Assembly: GCF_024166365.1 (NCBI RefSeq)
Contig: NC_064831.1
Coordinates: 53,693,768 to 53,757,767, forward strand
DNA: 64,000 nucleotides
Origin: Elephas maximus indicus
Lineage: Eukaryota; Chordata; Mammalia; Proboscidea; Elephantidae
Direction: 5' to 3'
In this document: positions 32,335 to 45,275 of the stretch, piece after piece
Numbering within the stretch: the stretch's first letter is position 1
Layout: each line of letters opens with the position of its first letter
Translations under genes and position numbers: made by a program
Notes under the pieces: generated by a model
The model's input: the letters and a program-made list of their open reading frames with translations, nothing else
Database searches by the model: none
Told to the model about the DNA's origin: nothing

Positions 32335-33515
32335 TACTTTAGCACGTGCATTAAATCAGCCTCCTCAACGTAGTTAGGGATAAAATGTAGGTAGCTTTTT
32401 GGTGTTTTTGACCCGTGCTTCTCTTGTTGCAGTTGCCCCCCCCCCCCCCCTTTTCATTTTATTTCTGGCAGAGATTCTTCCTGCAGGTGGTTTACTGTGG
32501 GGTGGATGGGGAAGGGAGAGAATTCTTAAGGGAGGGCATTTTGATTTGGATCTTTGCTACATGCTTTGTTGCTGCCATGTAGTTACATTCTAAGATTTTT
32601 CAGTTGTATTTCCTGTAAAAGTTAATTATGGTCTTTAAACTGCAGAGCTTAAAACAGATTTTCCTGTCTCTTCAGATACCCTGAAAAGTATGTATATGTG
32701 GGCTGTTTACAGATGTCTAAAATCCAGATGAATTTAGGAAGGTTATTTCAGATTTTGAAAACTATTGTGGAGATTAAGAACAGTGGACGTTGAAAAATGA
32801 AGTTTGCCATTGTCTTAAGTGTTTGTGTTAGCCAAATGCTTCACAATTAATAAATGCTAGCGAATTAAAATTTACAAGACCCTTTTGAGGCAAGAATTGA
32901 GAATTTATTCTTAAAATGCACTAGATTGTGTCTTTTAACAGATATCACTAACCAACTGGATTTTGTCTTCAGATTTTGTGATCTGCCTTAGGATGGCGTA
33001 GCTGTTTTCTACTCTGGAGTAGACATTCAGTCCCGATATCTTTGCTTTGTCTGTTCCAGCTGGGTTTAAGACAACCTTGTAGAAATCTGCTTGTCTGTTT
33101 ATTCGTGCCCCCTCGCCCCCCGCCTCCGAAGACTCTTAATTTTGTGAACTACTTTTACTCCATCTTAACCACCAGGAAGGGCAGGACGGCAGTTAACTGT
33201 CATATTCCTGCAGTTTTATTTTGAGTGATTATAAAACTTACTGTAAATGATTATAGAAGTTACTGTTTTAGCTTCTTTATATTCTTGTCTTTACTGTGCA
33301 TTCTCAGTTGTTGGTTTTTTTTTTTTTTTAAATAATAGATTACCATGCCTTTCTTTGTTTTGAACATTTGTTGTGCAATGTTGGGATGGTAATAATAGTT
33401 TCATCAGAGTTTTCGAAGATCATGCTGAAATTTGTAGGCAATATAAATTTCTGTGATTGACTGTTTCCCAGAATAAAAGTAACATGTTGGAAAAATGTTC
33501 TAATATGGTATTAAA

Positions 33516-33712
33516 ACCAAACCAGTTGCCATTGCATCAGCTCTGACTCATGACGACTCCATGTGTGTCAGAGTAGAACTGGGCTCCACAGGGTTTTCAG
33601 TAGCTGATTTTTCAGAAGTGGACCATCAGGCCTTCTCAGGCACCTTGGGGTGGACTTGAACCACCAGCCTCTCAGTTAGCTTAACTAACCAGCTGAGCCA
33701 CTCAGAAGTGGC
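33516..33712 (-). mobile_element. AfroSINE
   Basis: CAGTTGCCATTGCATCAGCT, GTGTGTCAGAGTAGAACTGG and GGTGGACTTGAACCACCAGC: subfamily with the CTGGGTGGACTCGAAC-type middle. Confidence 0.9.
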
Positions 33713-33799
33713 AGATATGACATTAGACATTTTAAAAAGCATTTTGAAAAAGAACTTCTGTATAACCTTGGGACTTGTGGGGCTGGCACTTATGTTTTG

Positions 33800-34728
33800 A
33801 TTGACTGTGGTCCAATGAAATACTTACTGTGGCTCTTCTAGCCATAGTCTTTGTGACTCACATACAGCGTTTGAGTGGAACCATGCAAATAAGGTATATG
33901 GAGCCCTAATGAGGGATTGATCAATTTTGCCATCCTGCTAGGCTTAAAATGAGCCATCCCAGAGGCAAGCATGGAGGACCTCACCACCACCATCAAGGAA
34001 GAAGAGCCAGGAGTGGAGCACATCCTTTGGACCCAGGCTCCTTGCGCTGAGAAGCTCCTGGAACCAGGAGACCAAGAGAGAGAGCTGTGACACTGAGGAC
34101 AGTGAGAAATGGCAGCAGAAAAACGGCAACAGGAGATGGCATGGTTGCGTTCCTGGTCCGTGGAGTGAGAAAGTTGAGCGCCTCCGGGCAGGAGTCTTAT
34201 TGGCGGAGTAGGGTGCCTCTGGGCACTGGCTGGAGCTAGATTTGCCAGCCCCAGAGCTAGAGCTTGGTGCCTTCAGGCAGGAGGCTTCCTTGTGGAGTGG
34301 GATGCCCCTGGGCACTTATCGGCAGAGCTAAAGAGCTTTGTAATACTCCCACGAATAGGGCAGAGGCCAGGGACCAGAGAGAGGCCTGCCCTCAGGCACA
34401 GCTGAGAAGAGGTTGTCCTGTTGGAAGAACTGTATTCTCAGCATGCCTCAACCTGAATTGTAACCTGTTCCTTCCCTAGTAAACCCCATAATGGTGGGTA
34501 TGGTCTGTGAGTTCTGTGTGGCCATTACAATGGATTATCGAACCCAGCAGAGTTGTAGAAAGTGCCGTGGAAGGGACGGCTGGTGTCAGAATTGGTAAAA
34601 AGGTTGGACATAGGAGGTGCGTCTGAGCTCCGCTTGTAGGAATCAGCCTTGGGCTGTTGATCTTGATTCTCCTTCCGTCTTGCGAAGTGAGAGGAGGTGA
34701 GACGCCACCCTTGTGCCATTTTTACATC
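33800..34728 (+). mobile_element. LTR-like interspersed repeat (probable solo ERV LTR)
   Basis: Runs from about ACTGTGGCTCTTCTAGCCAT, through GAGAAGCTCCTGGAACCAGG and the polyadenylation-like region CCTTCCCTAGTAAACCCCAT, to GGAGGTGAGACGCCACCC. I recall near-identical copies in elephant DNA. Internal direct repeat: 34,178-34,235 and 34,270-34,325 share GGGCAGGAG/GGCAGGAGG and CCTCTGGGCACT/CCCCTGGGCACT. No retroviral gene frame is present and boundaries are approximate; class not assigned. Confidence 0.5.
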
Positions 34729-35194
34729 GGCTGTAATTTTTTATTTTAGTTTCATACGGTAGAATACCCCTTAACTTAATTGAAACTCTCTTTCCCCGTT
34801 CAAATTATTTTGGATGTTAATAGCGAGATGCTTTAACACTGGAAAAATCACCCTTCGACAACTGAAGGGCTCAAGTTGCCCTTTATTTATGTGAAGTTAC
34901 TGCCAGAGCTGAACATTCATGCCATGGGAATTTAATGCATGGAGCTTAACTACGTCAGTTTCATTTTAGCCATTTTGAGTGTTTCGTTTGTATGTAGTCT
35001 TTAGCCTCATTTAAAAAATATATTTTCAGGCTTTTGTGGGGTTTTTCAAATTTGAAAATTGTGTTGTTGGTTATAAAAAAAGAAATAACTCTTGGCCTTT
35101 GTTAAATAGAACAACTTTTTTTTTTTAATACATAGTTAATTTTAGGGTTTGCAGGTGCCTCTTTTCTGGAATGTTGGGTGTCTAGCCCTTTAAG

Positions 35195-35320
35195 GCGGAA
35201 GAAAGATGTGACAGTCTGCTTCCATAAAGATTTACAGCCTTGGAAACCCTATGGCACAGTCTTGCTCTGCCTTGTAGGGTCCTGCTTTGAGTTGGAAATG
35301 ACTGGATAGTAACGGGTTTC
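35195..35320 (+). mobile_element. AfroSINE, 5' truncated
   Basis: TSD AGCCCTTTAAG, identical at 35,184-35,194 and 35,321-35,331. Keeps only the 3' two thirds. Confidence 0.92.
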
Positions 35321-37369
35321 AGCCCTTTAAGCAGAGTATAACTATATGCCCAGTTTATGTATTTTTTCTGTTTCTTCATAAATAAACCAGATTATATAAG
35401 GATAGAGTTTCCCAGCACACCAGTAATTACTACAAATGTGATTTTTTTTTTGACCTCGTGCCTTAGTGTTAGCCTTTATTACGTAATCACAAAAAACTAA
35501 GAAGAGAATCGTACAGTGCGAATGTAAAACCTATTGTTCGCCGAATAAAGTCTTTGATATAATAGCTTCCTAAGCCTCTTAATTTTTTATTTATTTGGAG
35601 GATGGAGGGCTCCCATAAATAAATAGATCAGTCTGTGTTTTCTTATATTGCCTATTTACTGTTGTTCTGAAACAATAGTTGTGTGATGTTTACATTTATG
35701 ACTTGATTGACTTTTTTTGAAGATGCCACTACTGTTTAACCATGTATGTGCTCACTCAGGTTCCTGGCAAGAGCATGGAATTGCATCAGATCTTGCTATG
35801 TAAATATATTAAATAGATGTCAGAATTTTTCTTAAGTGATTCGTGGTTTTTGTGTTCATTCTCCATTCTCTCTGATAAGTCTTATGATTTTTGCCATGAG
35901 ATAATTAGCTTCATAGGAGAAGTTATTTTTGAAGCAGTATAAACTCTTGGTGATTTTTCTGTAGCTACTTGTGTCTGTTCTTCCAAAGGCAGAAATGGCC
36001 CATTCCGACTCCTTTAGTAATTCGCTTTGGCTTCAGTGGTTTTGCACCTTCCCCCACTCCCCTTTTTCCTCCTTTGGAAGGTAGAGGGCACAGTTCCAGT
36101 ATTTAAATAAAGACTGGAGGGTAGATACAGCGTAAATTGCTTCATTAGGGGTGTTTCTCCAAAGTAAGTCTGAACAAGTCTGAGTTTATAATAGAAGGAA
36201 TAATAACAAATTTGTTTAGTGCATTATAGTTTTGAGAATGTCATTTCACATACGTTGTTTCCATCTGATGTTGAAAAACTGATTTCAGAAATCCATTTAA
36301 AAATAAAATACTTGAGCCAGTGGGGGGACCAGCCTTCTGGATGGGAATTTGCCTCCATGTGGGAAGTCAGCAGGGCCAGCTGCCCTCTCTTTTCTGGCTC
36401 TGTAGGTATCTGGGTCTGTTAACATATAGATGACATGTTTTGACCAGCTTTGAAATTACTTTGGCTAGTAGAGGACACATACTATTAGCTCTGCAAGTGG
36501 ACTGGCAGTACAGAGGGGCCTCTAAGTGCCTGGCCTCCACTGATAAACTGCTATTGTAAGTTTTATACTGTGTGACAGATTTTAGATACACCCTTTTTTT
36601 ATAACTAAAAAAAAAAACGGTTTGGGCAGTTTCATGAATTGATATGACTGTTGAATCACTTTACCTTTTGAAGATTAAGTCATGTTTTCAGAAAAGTGAT
36701 ACTTACACACAGTTAAGTAGTACCAAAGGGCTTAACCTGAAACAGCAGGCTCTTTTCCCGCAACCTCAACTCTCCTGGTCCAGGGACAACTGCTCTTAGC
36801 TTTATTTAGCTCTCTCTCATATTTATCTGCGTACTTCTAAGTAATACACTGCTCTTCCTTAATTTATTGAGTTTAGACGTTATCCGCTGGCATCTTGCTG
36901 TGGTAAATGAGAACACTGGTGCTTATTCCAGCCTTCTCCTCTGCCCTGCTCTCCCTTTCCCTATATAAGATCACCAATTTGGGTTAATATGGTGATTACT
37001 TTTTCTTTCTTGTTCAACATTTTATTTTTCCTTGAGTTAATAATTGCCTCTTTTTTTTTTTTTTTTTTTACCTAATTGCTGTTTACCTCCTACACAGCTT
37101 CTCTGAGATGTACATATATATTTGTCAAATGTCTGTAAAATTTTCCAAGTGCTTAAACAGATTGATTTCTTAGTCCCACTTTTTTTCAGAAAACCTGCTT
37201 CTCAGAGTCCTCTGTCCTCTTGCTCCTGTTTCAACTGATTGCTCCCTGGGGCTACGAGACAGTTTTTATCCTGCGATTCTCTTCACTGGTCTCTCCTGTC
37301 TCCCGTTTCCTGGATTCCGTGTCTTTCTCTTTCTTGCTTATGCCATTCTTTTGCTGAAATATATCATCC

Positions 37370-38285
37370 CTTCTCATGGGAGGTAAAGGTTTGACCCCTT
37401 GCAGGTCAGATGTTTTTATTGTATGTACCTTGCTACTTGATTGCTTGGCTGAGTGTAGAGTATTAGGTAGAAATTCATTTCCCTTAGAAGTCTGAAGGCA
37501 CTGCTTCCTGGCTTCCAGGGTTGCTGTTGAGGAGCCTGCTGTCTCCCTGATTACCGTTCCTTTTGTTTATATATTTTTTACTGGGATGCTTTTAGAATGT
37601 TCCTTTTATCCTTGCTGTTCGGAAATTTCAAAATGATGAGTCTTGGCATGGGTATTTTTTTCTTTTACTGTGATGGGTACTACTCAAGGGACCTTTCAAT
37701 CTAAAGACTCACATCCTTAAGTTAAAAAAAGTTTTCTGTGTTGTAAATTTGACAGAACCCTTTACGTCCCCTAATTTGTTTGTTCTTTCTGGGACTCCTA
37801 AAATTGAGCGTTGAACCGCCTGGTGGAACATCTAATTTTCTTATCTTTTTATTTCTTTGCCTTTGGGTTCTCATTTCTGGGATATTTCCTTGATTTTCTT
37901 TTCTACTCCTTCTATTGAATTTTATTTCGTTTATCGTATTTTTAATTTTCAAGACCTTTTTCTCATTTTCAGACCATTCCTTTTTTTTAATACACCCTGT
38001 TGTTTTGCAGTATCTTCTCTTTATCGCTCCAGCTGTTTGGAGGTTTTTCCCCCTCGAAGATTGTCTGTGCCCCATGCATTGTTTCTGTTTCCTCGGGGTC
38101 CCTCTTTTTATAATTAATTCTTTTAGACATTTTCTTCAAGAGTCTGTTTTATCCTTGGCTGTCTGTTTACATAAGAGTGAGGCCCTAAAAAGCTCTGTAA
38201 GAGGGTGGGACTTATTTCCCAGTGGTCTTCACTGTGAGGTCAGGTGGCACACACTTTTCTCTTTGCAGGAAGATACCAGAAGTCT
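37370..38285 (-). mobile_element. Ancient L1 (L1M/HAL1) ORF1 region, minus strand
   Basis: The + strand reads as the complement of L1 ORF1: TTTCTGGGACTCCTAAAATT corresponds to the Asn-Ile-Arg-Ile-Ile-Gly-Val-Pro-Glu region. The adjacent blocks (CATTTCTGGGATATTTCCTT, TTTCCCAGTGGTCTTCACTG) are in the familiar order of an old LINE. Many stops; the 178-aa plus-strand frame here is antisense noise. Confidence 0.65.
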
Positions 38286-39204
38286 GTATGGAGCATTTTT
38301 TCTGGCACCCTTCAATTTTTCAGCCTTCCTCCTGTGGACAGACGTACACCTGGCAGCTGATGTGCTGACATCACGGTTCAGGACGCTCCATGATTCCTTG
38401 GTTTTCGGTACTGTCCTTACCCTTGCCCTCTGCTGTGCCGGGTGTCCCTGAGCCCAGAACCTCCTCCCCTCTCTTTTGCTGGCCATCAGGTTGTAGCTTC
38501 CTGTACACTGTCAAGGTTGTCATCTCCTCTAGCTTCATCCTGACTTCCCAAAACGAGTTGAAACCTTTTGTCTGTTTTGGTTGCCTCACATATTCTCGTT
38601 ATCCTTATGAGTTTCTGTCTGTTTTATTCCTTTCTTATCATTTTAGTGAGGTTTTAGAAGGAAGAGGAGGTAAATGAGAAGTTCGTCTGTCATGTTTAAT
38701 TTTGTGTCCATATTTAAATGAAATTTATCATTTTAAATCCAGTTTTTATGGCAGAACGCTTTGTCGTAATGCTAGTTCTTTCAGAAATGAATCTTACTAG
38801 TTATGATTTAGAGAGTTAAATCACGAAAATGGAAATGTTGCGTTAACCTGTCTGAAAGCCCATACTCAGATTTTACCTTCTCTGATGAACACAGCAAAAT
38901 ATTGTTGCTTTTATCGGAGTCAGAAGAGGGGAGGCAAGCCAAGGGGGTTGACTCTGCTAGGAAAGCCAAATCACAAGCCAGGCGTTGGCTTTGGAAATGA
39001 ATGCCTGTGAAAGAAACATAGTTAGAAGGTCATCTGCACCATTGCTGTTAAGATCTGGGAACACTTTTACTGGACTGGTTCATCAGCCATCAGTAAAGGA
39101 AGCTAGTGTCAGGTTTGTAGGACTCTTTGCACATTGGTAATTTAATCCTTTTCTTTGTGTTTTTGTTAAAAAATAATCATGTTCTTAGTTGAAAGTAAAG
39201 AATA

Positions 39205-39355
39205 AGATATTTATATTGTGGTAAAACATATATAACAAAAAGTTTACAGTTTTAACCGTTTTAAATGTACAGTTCAGTGACATTAATTACATTCACTGTG
39301 TTGTGCTACCATCATCACTAGACTTTCCCCTAATGGTGTAGCATCCATTGGAGGG
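39205..39355 (-). mobile_element. Ancient L1 3' UTR fragment
   Basis: TTGTGGTAAAACATATATAA, GTTTTAACCGTTTTAAATGT and TTGTGCTACCATCATCACTA: the common antisense L1M 3' UTR. Confidence 0.7.
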
Positions 39356-39989
39356 TTTTGATTATGTCAGTCATGACCAGGATGGTTGTAAAACGGCGAC
39401 TTTGTAACTCTCATTCTTTCTACCTATATTAATTGGTTTTCTAATGTAAGAAAGCTTTTCTTATCCCCTATTTTTAAAATTCATTTATTTATATTAGTAT
39501 GGACTCATAGATTTTTATTTTATTCCGTGATACTTTGTTATTATCATTATTTATTTTGATGTTCAAATTATCTCAGATTTGGCCAGTGGGAATCCCCCAG
39601 AGTTGTGATTTTGACATGTCTGCGTAATTCTTTGAGCTCTTTCTCATTTTCAGGCATACTAAGATGTTTGTCTTGCCTCAGCCTTGGAAATGGCCGTTTT
39701 TTGAAGTAGACCTCATTCCTATTGTTTGGGAATAATACTTATAAACTGTGATCTCTCAGCAGACAAGAGCTAATACATATTAATATACAGATACACATAG
39801 ATCTGTGTGTGTGTGGTTTTGAACCATGAGTTCTATTGATACCTCCAGTTCCAATTTAAAACCACAGGTCTGCTTTTCATCCCTTCCATGTTTGTAATGC
39901 CCTTTTCCATCAGTGACAACCTGGTTCCCATACTAATTTGCTTATTTCTGTAGTCAAAGAAAGTAGTTCCAGAGTTGCTAACCCATAAA

Positions 39990-40200
39990 GCCGAACCAAA
40001 CCAGTTGCCATCAGGTCAGTTCCAACTCATAGCCATCCCACTTGTGTCAGAGCAGAATTGCATTCCATAGGGTTTTCAGTGATTGATTTTCAGAAATAGA
40101 TTGCCAATCCTTTCTTTTGAGGTGCCTCTGGGTGGACTCGAACCCCCAGCCTTTCAGTTAGCAGCTGAGCTTGTTAACCGTTTGTACTATGCAGGGTCTC
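39990..40200 (-). mobile_element. AfroSINE
   Basis: CCAGTTGCCATCAGGTCAGT through TCTGGGTGGACTCGAACCCC; same subfamily as 33,516. Confidence 0.92.
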
Positions 40201-40419
40201 CCACTCATCCGTATCACTGCAAACAAACCAACCAACTTTGTAAGTAGAGAGCAGTATTTGTCTACAGTTCTTTTTGTCTGAATATTATGTTCAAAAATTA
40301 TTTGGGTTATCCCCCCCATGTACTTATATTATGTACTTGACATACAGTTGGGTTCATTTGTTTGTGTTTGATTTCCACTTTAGATTTTTTTTCACCTCAT
40401 CTTTGTTGATTTTAAGTTT

Positions 40420-40825
40420 CTGAGTATATAAAACATTAACATAGTTCCAAAAAATCAAAACCACATAAAAAGATGTACTGAGAAATGTCACTTCCCCGGC
40501 CCTTCCGCTCATGCCCACCCAGCCCTGTAGATAACCAATCTCATTAATTTCTGACATATCCTTACTGTGTTTCTTTTTTGTAAAAATACACAGATACATG
40601 AATCTTTTATTTCTGTCTTTCTTTAACAAAAAGTAGCAAACTGTGTATTCTTTTGGACTTTGCTCGCTATTTCGCTTATTTATTTATTAACAGCTTCATA
40701 GTACTCCTCTCATGGATGCACAGTGAATTCACCCAGTCTCCTATGTGTGGGCGTTCGGTTGTTTCCAGTATTTAGCAATTACAAATAATGCTGCAGTGAA
40801 TATCCTTGTGCAAATATATTTTCGT
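40420..40825 (-). mobile_element. Ancient L1 3' UTR fragment
   Basis: CGGTTGTTTCCAGTATTTAG followed by ATTACAAATAATGCTGCAGT is the antisense of the L1M 3' UTR. Confidence 0.75.
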
Positions 40826-41699
40826 ACTATTTGAGTATCTTCAGGGAAGAATAAAAGTTTTAGCTGTTTTACTATTTGAGCAGTAATGTGTAAGCTATTT
40901 TAAAACTTGAAGCTGTTGGCCTGCTTGCTTCTATCTTCCTGTCTCCTGTGGTCTTACAAATGTATTCAAGGCTGTTGAAGTGAAATACTTTATTGTAATT
41001 ATTTTTTTGCCTGGAAAATCTTGAAATCAGAGAGCTAGAAGTGGCCTTGAGAACATTTTTAGTTAAGTAGTAGCTAATCATATGTTCTGGGCCTGAATCC
41101 ATTTTAAGTAGTTTACTATTCTTTCTATGTACTCTTTAATGCTGCTTTACCGCCTAAGTGCTCAGACCCAGCTGTTTCTGGTGCTTCTCTCTTTCTTTTA
41201 ATTTAGTTCACATTAGGTTCTTTCATGTAGTACTGTTGCCTGGCTGCTCCCTGGGGTTATAGAATGGCAGTAGGACAAGACAATTGGACATAGGTATGAT
41301 AGAAACAGGGATTTGGGCATTCATTTTCTCTGATAGGTCCCAAAGTATTGTTGAGTACTATACACTGCAGCTCCTCAGAGGAACGGCATCTTGGAGTCTC
41401 TGATAACCCTGCTGGCCGTCTCAGGTGATTGATGACTTCTAATCTTTGTCCCAATAAGTAGGCATGAGGGTAGAAGGGAAACCTGCTGCATTGCTAAATA
41501 ACCATGGGGAAGACTGGCTAGCATAGCTTGTCATCACAGGGGCCGCAAATGGATCACATGTGTGTTGAGATAATGATCCTCTCAGCCCAGGGGTGACTGG
41601 AGCTCCAATCAGACCACCTCTGACCCTGAGCAGCCTCTTCTGTTTATGTTACCATTTATTCTGCACGCCGTGACATGGGAAAGGTTGGGAAGGTAGGCA

Positions 41700-41772
41700 G
41701 TGTTTTGTTCTGTTGTACGTAGGGTTGCTATGAGTCAGAACCAACTCGATGGCACCGAGAACAGCAACAACA
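41700..41772 (+). mobile_element. AfroSINE 3' fragment
   Basis: TAGGGTTGCTATGAGTCAGA, then ACCAACTCGATGGCACCGA and an ACAACAACA tail. Confidence 0.85.
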
Positions 41773-42022
41773 TGGGAGTGACTGCACATCTGGATTTGAG
41801 TTAAGATAATGTTGTTAAGATGTAGAAAGAGCCAGTTCAGAGGACAATGGCAGCTCAGCTGAGGGTCATCTGCCATGCCTTTTCTCCCTCACCACCTCTG
41901 ATGTAGTGGGGATAGTCTAGGCTTTGGATAGTTTTGATTCCTGTTGGGGTAGAAGAACCTCGTGAAGGTTCTCATCCTTAAGTTTACAAGAAAATGGTGT
42001 CAGTTAGTCCAGTGAGTTATTT

Positions 42023-42174
42023 GGCAGGGGTAACTGTTGCCGTCAAGTCGATTCTGACTCATAGCAACCATATAGGACAGATTAGAACTGCTCCATAGTG
42101 TTGCCAAGGACTGGCTAGTGGATTCGACCTGCCGATCTTGGCAGGGGTGGGTGATGTTATACCACTGACTACGC
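42023..42174 (-). mobile_element. AfroSINE
   Basis: CCGTCAAGTCGATTCTGACT through TAGTGGATTCGACCTGCCGA; tRNA-like part short. Confidence 0.9.
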
Positions 42175-42190
42175 CTCCCTCTGCAGGTGG

Positions 42191-42711
42191 TGTTGTGGTT
42201 ATCTATTGCTGTGTAACAAACTGTCCTGCATCTTAGTGGCTTCAAACAACCATTTTTGTTTTGTGGGTCATGAACAGGAAGAACTTCGCTGGGGTAGCAT
42301 CAGCTGGATTACCTGGCCTGGAGCATCCTCTTTAAAGATGGCTTCTTAACACACGTCTGGTATCTCTGTGCTCCTGGTGTTACACTTTCTCTCTGTTCAC
42401 ATGGTGTCACATTCTCCAAGGTCTCTCCCTATGGTTTGGGCTTCTCATAGTATGTTGGTCTCAGGGTAGTGAGACTTTTTTGCATGGTGGCTGGCTTCCC
42501 CCAGAACAACCATTCCAAGCAGTAAATAGCAAGGAGAAGCTGTCAGTTTCTTAAGGCCTGAGTCTGCAAGTTGGCACAATGTCACTTCTGCTGTATTCAG
42601 TTGATTAGGGCATTTGCAGAGCCTGCCCAGGTTCAAGGAATGAGGACATAGTCCTTGACTCCCAACAGGAGGGATTGTCAAAGAATTTCTGGCCATCTTT
42701 AGTCTACCATA
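42191..42711 (+). mobile_element. Probable ERVL/MaLR-type LTR
   Basis: Starts TGTTGTGGTTATCTATTGCT and ends TTCTGGCCATCTTTAGTCTA. The interior TAGTGGCTTCAAACAACCA is typical of old mammalian LTRs. No clear target duplication. Confidence 0.5.
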
Positions 42712-43988
42712 GAGCCATTAAGCAGAAAGGGAAAAATGAAAACGGTTATAAGAAATGCTGAACTGTGACTTTACCAGCAAATAGTTTAGTTACTTAATGA
42801 TTTAGGAGAGAATAATTGATTGCCAGACTGGAATAAGGGATAGAGGCAAGAGAGAGCTGCCAGAAGGAGGAAGGTGGAAAAGATTCTCATGGAGGAAAGA
42901 GGAAAAGCAGCCGAGATAAGTTTTGCTTCATAATTGCCTTCTCTGCCTTGGCCCTGAACTCTTGGTTCTTGTGATCTTGGCTATTGGTCTCAACCAGCCA
43001 CTTCTGATCGCTTTGGATTTATGGATTTGGTGCTCACGCTCGGTCTGTTCTCCTCATATTTGGACCTCTGCTTAGTCTCCCAAGGTCTGCCTAGGCTTAC
43101 TCCTTTGGCCCTGGGTACCTCTGTTGCTTTTTACAAGAAATCTCCTGTTGGCCTGTCCCCTGGGAATCCGATACCTGCTCCCAGAGTGAGCAACACTGGG
43201 GAGGAGGGAGGGGTGTGTACCAGACAGTGATTTGGGCTGTGTTCTTGCTCCGTTAATACCTTGGCAATTGCTTAGAATAGCTTGATTTCTTCTTTTCTGG
43301 ACTACGTTATGGCCCAGTTCCTGCTCTCTTTTTGTGACTTTACCAACTCCTTTCCCACAGAGGAAGACAGAAAAGATAGACTTCAGAACTTTCAGCCAGA
43401 ATAGGTTTGCGAGCATGTGGTTCACAGGGCATTTATGATACGAAGATGATATGCCTTGTTCTTAAACATCTACAGATACATCACTGAGGGTAAATTGAGT
43501 TACTCCTGGAATATATTTCCACTTACATGTACTGTAAAATCTATAGATTTTTTTAGGATGATACTTGCCCTATCCAATTTTAAGAGGACAACACTTTCAC
43601 TATTGATAATTTATGAAAAGTTGGTTTTTTTTTTTAATAACAGCTTCAAAAACTTCAAAGTTTTCATTGATCATATTTTTACAAACCCGTAGAGTTGTAA
43701 TCTTGGATTTTGGTTTAATTTACCACTCATGATAATGTAGAATAAATCTGTGTAATTAGTGTAACTCTATTTTTTTTATACCAATATCCTCAAATTTAAT
43801 ACATTTTAAAATTAATTTTTAATATAAAAATAGTAATGGTTTTTGAAAAAACTCAAACAGTATAATTGAAAGTGAAAATAGGTCCACGTAGCTCCAATCC
43901 CCAATCCCATTCTTTTTATATAATTGGTAACGGTTATTGTATAACCTCCCAGACTTTTAAACATTTACATGCAGGTATATACACAGAC

Positions 43989-44190
43989 AGGAGTCCCTGG
44001 TGATGCAGTGATTAAGTGCTCGGCTGCTAACTGAGAGGTCTGTGGTTTGAACCCAGCAGCTGCTCTGCAGAAGAAAGATGTGGCAGTCTGCTTCTGTAAA
44101 GATTTACAGCCTTGGAAACCCAGTGGGGGCAGTTGTACTCTGCCCTATAGGGTCGCTGTGAGTTGAAATCAACTCAACCAGTGGGGTAAA
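43989..44190 (+). mobile_element. AfroSINE
   Basis: AGTCCCTGGTGATGCAGTGA at the start; GGGTCGCTGTGAGTTGAAAT near the end. Confidence 0.95.
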
Positions 44191-44217
44191 TAACACAGAC
44201 ACAAAAGTGGCATTCTT

Positions 44218-44904
44218 TTTTTTTTTTTTTTAATTTTAATTGTGCTTTAAGTGAAAGTTTACAAATCAAGTCAGTCTCTCACACAACCTTGCTAAAAAAA
44301 CCTTGCTACATACTCCCAATTACTCTCCCCCTGATGAGACAGCCTGCTCTCTCCCTCCACTCTCTCTTTTCGTGTCTGTTTCGCCAGCTTCTAACCCCCT
44401 CTACCCTCTCATCTACTCTCTAGGCAGGAGATGCCAACATAGTCTCAAGTGTCCACCTGAACCAAGACACTCACTCCTCACCAGCATCCCTCTCCAACCC
44501 ATTGTCCAGTCCAATCCATGTCTGAAGAGTTGGCTTTGGGAATGGTTCCTGTCCTGGTCAGCAGAAGGTGGAGGGCCATGACCACTGGGGTCCTTCCAGT
44601 CTCAGTCAGACCATGAAGTCTGGTCTTTTTATGAGAATTTGGGGTCTGCATCCTACTGCTCTCCTGCTGCCTCAGGGGTTCTCTGTTGTGTTCCCTGTCA
44701 GGGCAGTTATTAGTTGTAGCTGGGCACCATCTAGTTCTTCCGGTCTCAGGCTGATGTAGTCTCTGGTTCATGTGGCCCTTTCTGTCTCTTGGGCTCATAA
44801 TTCCCTTGTGTCCTTGGTGTTCTTCATTTTCCTTTGATCCAGGTGGGTTGAAACCAATTGATGCATCTTAGATGGCTGCTTGCTAGCATCTAAGACCCCA
44901 GACA
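44218..44904 (-). mobile_element. LINE 3' region, 687 bp, with perfect 15-bp target duplication
   Basis: T-tract at the left (minus-strand poly(A)), TTGTGCTTTAAGTGAAAGTT, then GACAGCCTGCTCTCTCCCTC through CTTAGATGGCTGCTTGCTAG. The TSD AAAAGTGGCATTCTT is identical at 44,203-44,217 and 44,905-44,919. It shares its end with the shorter copies at 14,102 and 27,133. It is 5' truncated with no intact ORF; family (L1 or RTE type) not decided. Confidence 0.9.
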
Positions 44905-44949
44905 AAAAGTGGCATTCTTCTGGACTGTTTGGCAACAGTCTGTGCCTTT

Positions 44950-45150
44950 AAACATTGTCTGAGTTTGAGTTCCAGCTCTGCCACTTACTAACTTATGTAA
45001 CTTCTCTGTGCCTGTCTCCTCATCTAGAAAATGAGCCAAATAATGTGGATTTCACTGGATCGTCATGAGGATGGAGTGAAGTGATTTTCATAGAGTGGCT
45101 ACAGTAGTGTCTGGCACGTAGTATGTACTGTATACATACTAAGTAAATAA
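44950..45150 (+). mobile_element. MIR
   Basis: TTCCAGCTCTGCCACTTACT, CTGTCTCCTCATCTAGAAAA, AGTAGTGTCTGGCACGTAGT. Confidence 0.85.
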
Positions 45151-45233
45151 AAATGAACTTGCTTAAAAAAAAAAACACATGGGTGTTTCCTTATTGGTTG
45201 CTAATATTTTTAATGTTGCACTTTGAAAATTGA

Positions 45234-45275
45234 GTGTGTGTGTGTGCGCGTGTGTGTGTGTGGTGGGGGTGTGTC
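45234..45275. repeat. (TG)n microsatellite, interrupted
   Basis: TG units with GCGCG and GGTGGGGG interruptions. Confidence 0.9.

Noticed and set aside
37915-38451. 178-codon plus-strand open frame, Phe/Leu-rich
   Set aside because: It is the antisense of an old L1 ORF1 region; the hydrophobic look comes from T-rich complement sequence.
44478-44798. 106-codon minus-strand open frame
   Set aside because: Lies inside the non-coding 3' region of a truncated LINE; no reverse-transcriptase or other motif.
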